5,597 bases of DNA from Candidatus Omnitrophota bacterium (GTDB taxonomy: Bacteria > Omnitrophota > Gorgyraeia > Gygaellales > Profunditerraquicolaceae), in assembly GCA_028716305.1 (NCBI GenBank), contig JAQUQA010000087.1, positions 1 through 5,597 of the forward strand. The letters run 5' to 3'. This document shows, piece after piece, positions 1 to 5,597 of the stretch (position 1 is its first letter; every line of letters starts with the position of its first letter). The notes under the pieces are model-generated. The model did not search any database, was not told where the DNA came from, and was given only the letters and a program-made list of their open reading frames with translations. The position numbers and the translations under genes are program-made.

Positions 1-322
1 TGGCCATCTCCAGGACGATTTCGCTGCCCTTGATGTTCGTGGTCAGGGATTCCAGCGGCCTGTTCACGATCAGCTCCACTCCCACGGCAGCCGCCAGATG
101 AAAAATAGCATCGCACTTTTCCGCGAGTTTATCCACCAGGAATTCGTTCAGGATGGAGCCGGTGACGCATTCAAAATCGGGGTTATCCTGCAGGTGGGCG
201 ATGTTTCCCAGCCTGCCGGTAGAAAAATCATCTAAAATGCAGACCCGGTGCTTTTTTTTCAGAAGCTCTTCACTGAGATGGGAGCCGATAAAACCGGCTC
301 CTCCGGTAATTAGGATATTCAT
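1..322 (-). CDS. NAD-dependent epimerase/dehydratase (extended SDR), N-terminal part, cut by window edge
   Basis: This is the N-terminal 107 residues of an extended short-chain dehydrogenase that converts nucleotide sugars in the cytoplasm, of the UDP-glucose 4-epimerase, UDP-glucuronate decarboxylase or dTDP-glucose dehydratase type. The protein opens directly with the Rossmann strand and dinucleotide loop, MNILITGGAGFIGSHL (residues 1-16). Next come the acidic end of the second strand that holds the NAD ribose (D31-D32-F33-S34-T35-G36) and the strand-4 motif FHLAA (74-78). The stretch VGVELIVNRPLESLTTNIKG (80-99) matches the family's usual 'P...TN..GT' region. The catalytic Ser/Thr and YxxxK lie beyond the edge, so the exact reaction cannot be read. 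The ATG at 322 is certain because the Rossmann strand begins at residue 2. A weak AAGAAAGG lies 13 nt upstream, which is long spacing. The gene follows the preceding ORF after 42 nt and probably shares its transcript. In this setting it most likely makes a sugar donor for the surface glycan. Confidence 0.93.
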   Translation of the reverse strand, partial: MNILITGGAGFIGSHLSEELLKKKHRVCILDDFSTGRLGNIAHLQDNPDFECVTGSILNEFLVDKLAEKCDAIFHLAAAVGVELIVNRPLESLTTNIKGSEIVLEMA

Positions 323-364
323 CTTTATATTTAAGCCTTTCTTGTTAATTGTATGCCAAATTTT

Positions 365-1033
365 CTAATTTTCAACTAAATTTCGCAAAAACCTTACAGT
401 GAAGCTGCCCTCGGTCAAGTTTTGCCAGCGGACATAAGAAGGAATCAAGAGAAAGGAAAATAACAGCAGCAGTATCCGAATTGCTGCTGCTGTAGCAGAA
501 AAATGCGTTCCAAGAATAAGCGCCAGCGTTGTGTTGGCCAGCACAGCACTAAAGATCATAAGCCCCGAGCTTCCTAAGAGGTCCTCTTTTATTTGTCGTC
601 CGAGCGGCTCCATAAAAATAAAAATCCCGCTTTTCTTAAAGCAGTCTTTCACTGAATAGAAGGTCCTGTTTAATAGCGCAGATATCGCTGTGTATATGCG
701 GCTGGTGGCGAAATAATCCAGGAAAACCGAATCTTTTGCGGCGGTACTGAATCTGCCCGGCGCGCTATCTTTTATGCATGTTTTTAAAAAAACAAGGCTC
801 CCGGAGGCCGCTTTGCAACAAAAGCTGTTTTGTGCAGCCGCCGCAATTAAGCCGGCAAAATGCTCGGATGGGATGGAGTCCACCTCAGGCTTTAAGCCCG
901 GGGTTCTTAAAAGACGGGATACTTGAGCGGACAAACCTTTCCACGCCATAAATGATTCAGTTTTTGTCCGCGAAAGCATAAAAATCCTGCCTATGAGACT
1001 CTCCCGGAATACCTGCTTAATTTTTACCTTCAT
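365..1033 (-). CDS. Hypothetical protein with C-terminal two-helix membrane hairpin
   Basis: I do not recognise a named family for this 222-residue protein. The first two thirds are basic, Ser/Ala-rich and without obvious enzyme motifs. Two hydrophobic stretches, about residues 156-177 and 180-199, could form a tight membrane hairpin, followed by a short polar tail ending FLRNLVEN. A small acidic-or-small/Ser/hydrophobic pattern recurs along the chain: ESL (11-13), ESF (26-28), NSF (69-71), GSL (78-80), DSV (101-103) and GSF (209-211). Two of these extend to a similar S-x-x-x-R form, ESLIGRIF and GSFTVRFL. The start at 1033 overlaps the end of the DUF4330 gene by 17 nt and has only CCAGG nearby. 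An in-frame ATG at 979 (residue 19) behind GGCAGG is a real alternative. The ORF is long, uninterrupted and in operon register, so I take it as real. Its place beside DUF4330 and sugar genes suggests a membrane accessory in polysaccharide assembly, which is inference only. Confidence 0.75.
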   Translation of the reverse strand: MKVKIKQVFRESLIGRIFMLSRTKTESFMAWKGLSAQVSRLLRTPGLKPEVDSIPSEHFAGLIAAAAQNSFCCKAASGSLVFLKTCIKDSAPGRFSTAAKDSVFLDYFATSRIYTAISALLNRTFYSVKDCFKKSGIFIFMEPLGRQIKEDLLGSSGLMIFSAVLANTTLALILGTHFSATAAAIRILLLLFSFLLIPSYVRWQNLTEGSFTVRFLRNLVEN

Positions 1034-1883
1034 ATACCTGGGTGATTATTCCGTTGATAATATAATTATTTGTAGAAAAAGTTATCCCGGCGCCGATCTT
1101 CAATGGGGAATTTTTAAAATAGAGATTGTGTTTTTTTATGGTAGCCAGCACCTGCATTCCTACCAGCACATCATAGGTATAGGGATTATCGACCGTTATC
1201 AGCTTATCGCCGCTGCTAAATTTCAATATCGCTACCTTCGCCGGTTCATTGCTGATAATACTGGTAATTCTAGCGATTATTTCGCCCTTTTGCACTTTTT
1301 CCTCGTCGCCTGCATTGATAATGTTGGAAAGTTCCGGCCCCAAAGAAGGAAATTTTACGGTTATTCCTATCCACTTTTCTTCCGGAACGATGTCTATATT
1401 TTCCTGAAATTCCAGAGTGTATTTATCCGTAATAAAATCGAATTTTGCGTCTTTGTAGATACGCTGATCCTGAAAATACAGCTGGTTATCCTTAGCTTCA
1501 GCCTTGAGCCTTATTTTTACCGGTAAAGACTTAAGGAGCGGGTCTACTACTATCGCAGAGCTGTTTTTGCCGATATCGAATTCATAGGTGTAATTTTCCG
1601 GTGTGCCGATCCAGGTGATTTCCGAAACAACCTGACCATCTTTGCCGATTTCCTTATCTCCGACCTTGATCAAATCAAGCTGTCCGGGAGAGGTAATCTT
1701 AAGCTTCGACTCCATCTCAAAATCCACAAATTCCTTAGGTAAGACCTGCGGCGGCAAAGGTTTTATAATCTGCTGGTAAGCCAGATACAAAAGCGGCACT
1801 ATTACCAGAAAAAAGATTACCACCAGAAAATCAATAATGTTAATCTTTCCGAATAATCTGCCTCTTTCATCGATCAACTTCAA
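1017..1883 (-). CDS. DUF4330-like single-pass membrane protein with a duplicated extracytoplasmic module (TTG start)
   Basis: The N-terminus, MKLIDERGRLFGKINIIDF (1-19), is the hallmark opening of DUF4330 proteins as I remember the family. It runs into one transmembrane helix at about residues 14-37. With a basic, short N-terminus inside, the remaining 250 residues should lie outside the membrane. From memory the family is usually about 160-180 residues, whereas this protein has 288. The excess is explained by two similar segments, about residues 53-160 and 171-283. These share GD.E....G....IT in their first half and LYF....(A)...F.T..Y in their second half. The function of DUF4330 is unknown, and the family occurs beside polysaccharide export and polymerisation genes. 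The start is TTG at 1883, chosen because AAGGAGG sits 5 nt before it and the conserved N-terminus begins exactly there. The gene begins 13 nt after the GT-YdcF stop and its end overlaps the next ORF by 17 nt. Family call fairly sure; role inferred. Confidence 0.85.
   Translation of the reverse strand: MKLIDERGRLFGKINIIDFLVVIFFLVIVPLLYLAYQQIIKPLPPQVLPKEFVDFEMESKLKITSPGQLDLIKVGDKEIGKDGQVVSEITWIGTPENYTYEFDIGKNSSAIVVDPLLKSLPVKIRLKAEAKDNQLYFQDQRIYKDAKFDFITDKYTLEFQENIDIVPEEKWIGITVKFPSLGPELSNIINAGDEEKVQKGEIIARITSIISNEPAKVAILKFSSGDKLITVDNPYTYDVLVGMQVLATIKKHNLYFKNSPLKIGAGITFSTNNYIINGIITQVYEGKN
1035..1727 (-). repeat. Tandem protein-level duplication inside the DUF4330-like gene
   Basis: Copy 1 spans about residues 53-160 (1727-1404) and copy 2 about residues 171-283 (1373-1035). 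With an offset of 117 residues, 69-90 aligns with 186-207 at 7 of 22 identical positions (I72, G75, D76, E78, G83, I89 and T90 with their partners). With an offset of 119, L135-Y136-F137, A146, F150, T152 and Y155 match L254-Y255-F256, A265, F269, T271 and Y274. The order and spacing are kept across the whole module, but the DNA copies have diverged beyond easy recognition, so this is an old duplication rather than a recent one. Confidence 0.65.
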
Positions 1884-1888
1884 ATTGC

Positions 1889-1895
1889 CCTCCTT
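1889..1895 (-). promoter_or_regulatory. Strong Shine-Dalgarno (AAGGAGG) fixing the TTG start of the DUF4330-like gene
   Basis: On the minus strand the GT-YdcF stop codon TAA (1899-1897) is followed at once by AAAGGAGGGCAAT and then TTG at 1883. The AAGGAGG core is 5 nt from the TTG. It is the only near-consensus ribosome binding site seen in the window. The other junctions rely on overlapping start and stop codons. This site decides the non-ATG start and may let this gene be translated independently of its upstream neighbour. Confidence 0.85.
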
Positions 1896-1896
1896 T

Positions 1897-3789
1897 TTAA
1901 ATATATCCTTTTAGATAGTAATAGCCGATCGCGGCATATTCATGCAATATGGCCTTGATCTGGCGCAGGCTGATCTTTTTATATATTCCTAGGAATCCCT
2001 GCTTGCTTTCCTGCGCGGAAAAGAACCTGCTTTTAGGGGCGGGGGCATAATCAACACGGATTGACCCGTAATTCTTCTCAAAGAGCAGCTTGACCCTGCG
2101 CATATTATAGGGAGAGCTGACTAGAATGATCTTATTCCATCCCCGCGCTTCGAGTATTTTCTTTGTGAAGATAACGTTTTGGTAGGCGCTGGCCGCCTTC
2201 TCCTCAAGAATAATATTTGCCTCAGGTATGCCTAATGAAACTGCCAATGCCTTCATTACCTCCGGCTCTTTAAAAACATAAGTATACCCTGATGAAAAAA
2301 TAATTTTATCCGCCAGCTTCTTCTTGTATAATTGATCGGCGTAATTTACCCGCTCCTCGTATCCCTGGTTGGCTTGGCCGGTTTCCCCTACCCCTCCGGC
2401 AAAAACGACGATTGCGTCGGAAGCCGTCGGTTTATCGTTTATCTCCAACGGTACAGCTATATACCAGAATAAAGGGGTATAAAAGACAACCAGGTATGCA
2501 CACAGAACAACGGCAGTAACTTTAAAGGTTTTAATCTTGGCCCTGCGGTATAGTTTTAAAAAATTTCCCCTCCAGTCAAAACCTAGGCTTGATTTTTTCT
2601 GCAAAGCTGAAACGATCAAACCGCTCATCTTCTCTACCTTACCGCCCCAGTCATTCTTTTTGGCCGAAGCGATGCGCCCGCATATGGAGCTCTCAGAATT
2701 CTCTACAGCAGCAGCCATGATCCCGCCGATAAATTGTTCGGGGCCGGCAGCGATCTTGACCAAATCCGATTCCTGCCGGTTGAATTCTAAGATTTCCGGC
2801 AGGGCGGTCGAGACAACCGGCTTGCCCATGGCGTGATATTCGTTCAGCTTCGCCGGATAGATGTTCCTGGTAAATTCGTTCACCCGGTAAGGCATGATGC
2901 AGACGTTAAAGGCGCGTATTGCTCTGATGGTATCTGCGTGGCTTTTTTTACCCAGTAGACGGACGTTCTTCAGCCTGGATATCCGCGAAACATCGGTTTC
3001 CACCGGCCCGATAAACACAAAAGAGTAATCTTTAAGCTCTAAGGCGGTATGCTCAATCAATTCGTAATCAAGCCGGCTATTTATTCCTCCGACATAGCCG
3101 ATTATCGGACGCCTCAATCCTTTGATCTCATCCATCTGATTCTGATTATCCGAGGCGATATATCTGAACTTTTCAAAATCGACTCCGGAATGAAAAATAG
3201 CGACGTTCGAATTGTATTGCGAACAATATTCGTATAGAGAGCGCGAAGTAACGAATACCAGGTCGGCTTTTTTGAGCAGTTTATTTTCGTAGAAGGATAT
3301 TTTCTTCAGGCCTTTATGACTTTCACTGAATTTATCGACACAATGATAGATAATAATTTTTTTTGAAAGAAAATCTATTACCTCGAGGCTTAAAGGGGTA
3401 GGTAGAAAAGTCCAGATTACGGCATTATTAAAATTCATCAGTTTTATCCATTTTTCCAGGACCGAAAGCATAATGTGACGGTTGATCGCTCTGACGATCC
3501 GCAGATAAGGAAAAGGCAGCAGGATCGGTGAATAGATAAAGATATTGTCGCTTTCACTATGGATTCCTTTTACTCCGGAAAACCAGTTTTTAATCCTGCT
3601 CTTCAGGCGCGGAAGATCCTTTATGTTCGGGGTACGCACTCCGGTGTTTTCGATAAAAAGCACACGGTTGCCGTTTTCTGCCAACCTGCTCATTATTTCC
3701 TGGTGTCCTTGCCAGTTAAAATCCCAATCGATACTGGAAAAACAAATGATATTTTCGTTATGCAGGGTCATCTTTTTATCCGCCATCAT
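1897..3789 (-). CDS. Fusion of GT4-like glycosyltransferase and YdcF/DUF218 domain, joined by a transmembrane segment
   Basis: The 630-residue protein has two parts. Residues about 13-398 are a GT-B glycosyltransferase resembling TuaH-type/GT4 enzymes. It has an N-terminal IICFSSIDWDFNWQGHQEIM (14-33), a YHCVDKF (148-154) in the linker strand and a C-terminal domain opening IIGYVGG (229-235). A donor-site motif, YPAKLNEYHAMGKPVVST (311-328), contains E317. The earlier Glu of the classical E-x7-E pair is Asn309. One hydrophobic segment (about 422-447) follows. Residues about 455-595 are a DUF218/YdcF domain: DAIVVFAGGVGETG (458-471), EERVNYADQLYKKKLADKII (478-497), FSSGY (498-502), ILEEKAASAYQN (527-538) and LVSSPYNMRRVKLLF (556-570). 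The usual His of the last motif is Asn562. The likely topology puts the GT inside and YdcF outside. Inferred role: sugar transfer to a lipid-linked glycan, plus an unknown step on the envelope side. The ATG at 3789 overlaps the SGNH stop as ATGA; M2 and M7 are alternative starts. No frameshift is visible at the junction. Confidence 0.9.
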   Translation of the reverse strand: MMADKKMTLHNENIICFSSIDWDFNWQGHQEIMSRLAENGNRVLFIENTGVRTPNIKDLPRLKSRIKNWFSGVKGIHSESDNIFIYSPILLPFPYLRIVRAINRHIMLSVLEKWIKLMNFNNAVIWTFLPTPLSLEVIDFLSKKIIIYHCVDKFSESHKGLKKISFYENKLLKKADLVFVTSRSLYEYCSQYNSNVAIFHSGVDFEKFRYIASDNQNQMDEIKGLRRPIIGYVGGINSRLDYELIEHTALELKDYSFVFIGPVETDVSRISRLKNVRLLGKKSHADTIRAIRAFNVCIMPYRVNEFTRNIYPAKLNEYHAMGKPVVSTALPEILEFNRQESDLVKIAAGPEQFIGGIMAAAVENSESSICGRIASAKKNDWGGKVEKMSGLIVSALQKKSSLGFDWRGNFLKLYRRAKIKTFKVTAVVLCAYLVVFYTPLFWYIAVPLEINDKPTASDAIVVFAGGVGETGQANQGYEERVNYADQLYKKKLADKIIFSSGYTYVFKEPEVMKALAVSLGIPEANIILEEKAASAYQNVIFTKKILEARGWNKIILVSSPYNMRRVKLLFEKNYGSIRVDYAPAPKSRFFSAQESKQGFLGIYKKISLRQIKAILHEYAAIGYYYLKGYI

Positions 3790-4787
3790 TTAGCATCCGG
3801 ATAGATTTTCGCGATCTTCCGAAAAAACTCGTCGCTGAGTTTCTCTACTCCCGTTTCGGTATAGTGGACCAGATCGACGAAATAATCTTCATTTTCCCGG
3901 AAATTCCGGAAACAATCAACAAGATCAAGATTATACTGACTGGCTAGGTCTTTGACCGTCTCGTTATAGGAAAGAAAATCATTTTTTCTGATATAGGGAT
4001 AACTTTTGCTTTTGGCAAAACAGGCAGCCTGTGTTGCCAGCACCACTTTAATACCCCTGGCTTTGGCAAGGATAATGATATCCTCAAGGTTTCTCCGGAA
4101 AACCTTTCTACCTTCAGAGATATCTATGTCCCCGTAAATCCGCATCGCCTGTTTTTGAAAGGCGTAATTATTCAAAACCATCATTAAATAAGAAATCATT
4201 CTGGAACCAAAAAAGTATTTTTGAATCCCAAGTTTACATTCGGGCGCCAGAAATAAATTGTTCATATATTTATTGGCGTAATCAGGGTCGGCTTTCTTTC
4301 CAAAGTAATTGACCGAAAGATCGTTTATATTATGATAAACGATGATGCAGTCCGGATGAAAGCTGGAAAGCCGCAGCGCAAAATTTACAAAACTATGCGC
4401 GCTGGAAAAAGCATCTCCGGCGGCATTCATTACTTCGAAATGAACGTTTTTATAACTGCGATTCAGCTTATCTTGCATTAATTGCGGATAATGGCCGCGG
4501 GTATTGGCGCTTACAGTCGTAGAACCGCCAAGACAGAATATCCTAACGGTGTTATCCGGCTTGACGATCTTTATTTTCTGCCCGCGCTTAAAATATAACT
4601 CACCTCCCCTGACCAGCGGGGCCGGAGTATCATAAAGTGTAAAAAACGGACTGATAAAGCGCCTTTCCCTGAAAAACCCCATCCCGTTAAAGAACAGCGC
4701 TCCGCGCAGCAGTATCTCCAGAATAAGAAAAACTGCGAGTATCACCAGCAGTAATTTTGTTAAAGTGCGTTTTTTTCTCATCGTCAT
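3786..4787 (-). CDS. Membrane-anchored SGNH/GDSL-family hydrolase (putative esterase, deacetylase or acyltransferase)
   Basis: This 333-residue protein has a basic N-terminus and one hydrophobic helix (about residues 9-32), probably an uncleaved anchor that places the catalytic domain outside the cytoplasmic membrane. All SGNH blocks are visible. Block I is FCLGGSTT (84-91), with the likely nucleophile Ser89. Block II is NAAGDAFS (121-128), with Gly124. Block III is YHNINDL (151-157), with the oxyanion Asn153 or Asn155. Block V is DLVHYTETG (305-313), with catalytic Asp305 and His308. Enzymes of this superfamily cut or move ester-linked acyl groups, and those coded in polysaccharide loci often act on acetylated glycans. 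The specific substrate is not readable here. The ATG at 4787 overlaps the methyltransferase stop as ATGA and the gene end overlaps the next start the same way, so translation is probably coupled. No good Shine-Dalgarno precedes it, and M3 at 4781 is an alternative start. Family call firm; reaction direction open. Confidence 0.92.
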   Translation of the reverse strand: MTMRKKRTLTKLLLVILAVFLILEILLRGALFFNGMGFFRERRFISPFFTLYDTPAPLVRGGELYFKRGQKIKIVKPDNTVRIFCLGGSTTVSANTRGHYPQLMQDKLNRSYKNVHFEVMNAAGDAFSSAHSFVNFALRLSSFHPDCIIVYHNINDLSVNYFGKKADPDYANKYMNNLFLAPECKLGIQKYFFGSRMISYLMMVLNNYAFQKQAMRIYGDIDISEGRKVFRRNLEDIIILAKARGIKVVLATQAACFAKSKSYPYIRKNDFLSYNETVKDLASQYNLDLVDCFRNFRENEDYFVDLVHYTETGVEKLSDEFFRKIAKIYPDAK

Positions 4788-5560
4788 GCCGGTTGCCGTC
4801 TATCGTTATCTAGTTTAGCCGCAGCACAGATAAAACTCCCTCCTGCTCCGGGGAATATCGAGACTAGAAGCTTGTCGGAAAGAGATACTCCTGAATCCAG
4901 GATCCGCGAAGGAAAGACTTTCATTAGGAATTCTTCCAGGCCCAGCGGAAGCCTTAAAAAATCAAAATGCTTTATTATTATAAGTTTAAGTTTGTTTTCT
5001 CGCAACAGGTTTTGTAGATCTTTGCCGCTGAAAAAAAAGTTGTGGTCCACTGAAGCGGTTTTTCTCATACGGTTATGTTCTTTAAACAGCCTCTTATACC
5101 AGGCTCCGTCATTAGCCAGCAAAAAGAACATCTTTCCTCCAGGCACCAGGATCCTTTCTGCCTCCTGCAGAATAAGCCGGGGTTCGTAACCATGGTCAAG
5201 CACCGAACTCAAAATTACGGCATCGAATACACGGTCTTTAAAAGGGATCCTTTCGCCGAAGGCCCTGCAGATAAAATTTCCGGATTTTGCCTTAAAACGT
5301 TCGATCATTGCCAAACTAGGCTCAATAGCCATATAGCGCGGTTCGATAGCCGCGATCCTGGTGAAGATATCGCCGTCTCCGCTGCCGATATCCAGGATCC
5401 GGCAGCCAGAGCGGCAATTATCCATGATCAGCCGCGCAAAGATCCGTTTTAGCCTCTCCCACCTTATTTTAACCGTCAGACTGCTGACGAATTCTACGGG
5501 AGAATTATCCAGCGACCAGTTATCCTGTAAGCGTATTATCCTGTTCTTATTCATTTGCAT
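4784..5560 (-). CDS. Class I SAM-dependent methyltransferase
   Basis: This 258-residue soluble enzyme transfers a methyl group from S-adenosylmethionine. Motif I is ILDIGSGDGDI (55-65). The acidic residue that binds the ribose of SAM is Glu80 in YMAIEPS (77-83). The stretch GERIPFKDRVFDAVI (102-116) carries the typical 'lPF.d..FD.V' pattern, and LVPGGKMFFLL (138-148) is the post-motif strand and turn. This places it in the Methyltransf_11 group, whose substrates range from sugars to lipids and quinones, so the acceptor cannot be named. The setting suggests a glycan, its lipid carrier or a precursor. The first possible start in frame is ATG 5560, because the frame closes upstream at TGA 5596-5594 and holds no other usual start codon. 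ATG 5554 is an alternative. Neither has a clear ribosome binding site, which fits coupling to an upstream gene. The stop overlaps the SGNH start by 4 nt. Confidence 0.92.
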   Translation of the reverse strand: MQMNKNRIIRLQDNWSLDNSPVEFVSSLTVKIRWERLKRIFARLIMDNCRSGCRILDIGSGDGDIFTRIAAIEPRYMAIEPSLAMIERFKAKSGNFICRAFGERIPFKDRVFDAVILSSVLDHGYEPRLILQEAERILVPGGKMFFLLANDGAWYKRLFKEHNRMRKTASVDHNFFFSGKDLQNLLRENKLKLIIIKHFDFLRLPLGLEEFLMKVFPSRILDSGVSLSDKLLVSIFPGAGGSFICAAAKLDNDRRQPA

Positions 5561-5597
5561 CAGGGTTATTTTTGTAATAAAGATAGCGCCCCATCAA
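5547..5597 (-). CDS. Possible C-terminal tail of an upstream gene, cut by window edge
   Basis: One minus-strand frame is open from the window edge and ends in TAA at 5549-5547, giving the tail LMGRYLYYKNNPDANE. It would overlap the methyltransferase start by 14 nt, in keeping with the overlapping junctions downstream and with the lack of a ribosome binding site at that start. Sixteen residues are too few to name a family. A second frame ends at TAA 5568-5566 (tail DGALSLLQK) and a third at TGA 5596-5594, so the true end of the upstream gene is not settled. Confidence 0.3.
   Translation of the reverse strand: MMGRYLYYKNNPDANE

Noticed and set aside
323..364. Gap before the epimerase gene considered for a promoter or terminator
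   Set aside because: The 42 bases are AT-rich, with no stem-loop and no convincing -35/-10 pair. Only a weak AAGAAAGG 13 nt before the start is visible.
463..493. Inverted repeat with 10-base arms (ACAGCAGCAG and CTGCTGCTGT, loop of 11 bases), a possible terminator or regulatory hairpin
   Set aside because: It lies inside the hairpin-protein gene, where the arms encode runs of Ala and Leu in the second membrane helix. There is no following T-run on the coding strand, so codon composition explains it.
993..1526. Plus-strand open frame of 177 codons opposite the DUF4330-like gene
   Set aside because: Its product is rich in Tyr, Phe and Ile without domain logic, and the minus strand codes a recognisable protein with a strong ribosome binding site. 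It is an antisense shadow.
2449..2620. Possibility that the GT-YdcF fusion is an artefact of a lost stop codon or frameshift
   Set aside because: The frame runs cleanly through a plausible basic linker and membrane helix, with no overlapping second start, no ribosome binding site and no homopolymer slip obvious at the junction. I kept it as a real fusion, pending read-level checking.
4872..5452. Two overlapping plus-strand open frames opposite the methyltransferase
   Set aside because: The minus strand carries clear SAM-binding motifs across the same bases, and the plus-strand products have no recognisable features.

Overview
The window reads as one minus-strand gene cluster from a bacterium that builds surface polysaccharides. 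Every supported gene runs right to left. The genes are packed tightly, with 4-nt ATGA overlaps at two junctions, a 13-nt gap at one, a 17-nt overlap at another and a 42-nt gap at the last. No promoter or terminator was recognised, so this looks like the interior of a longer operon. Base composition is moderate (by eye somewhat AT-rich). The gene content (a DUF4330-type protein, an SGNH hydrolase, a YdcF domain, a GT4-like glycosyltransferase and an SDR epimerase) fits a diderm, environmental-type lineage. Candidatus Omnitrophota or a related deep-branching phylum is my guess, held with low confidence.

Layout in transcription order: a possible C-terminal tail of an upstream gene (5597-5547); a class I SAM-dependent methyltransferase (5560-4784); a membrane-anchored SGNH/GDSL hydrolase with all catalytic blocks (4787-3786); a 630-residue protein joining a GT4-like glycosyltransferase, a transmembrane segment and a YdcF/DUF218 domain (3789-1897); a DUF4330-like single-pass membrane protein starting at TTG behind a near-perfect Shine-Dalgarno (1883-1017), whose extracytoplasmic part looks like two copies of one module; an unrecognised protein with a C-terminal membrane hairpin (1033-365); and the N-terminal third of an NAD-dependent nucleotide-sugar epimerase/dehydratase, cut by the left window edge (322-1).

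Inferred joint role: the epimerase would supply an activated sugar, the GT half of the fusion would transfer a sugar on the cytoplasmic face, and the methyltransferase could modify the glycan or its lipid carrier. The SGNH protein would add or remove acyl groups outside the membrane. The YdcF half, the DUF4330 protein and the hairpin protein would form the membrane or periplasmic part of assembly or export. The individual families are known. The least ordinary points are the GT-YdcF fusion, the duplicated DUF4330 module and the unknown hairpin protein. No RNA genes, CRISPR, mobile elements or long DNA repeats were seen, and no gene-free stretch exceeds 42 bases.
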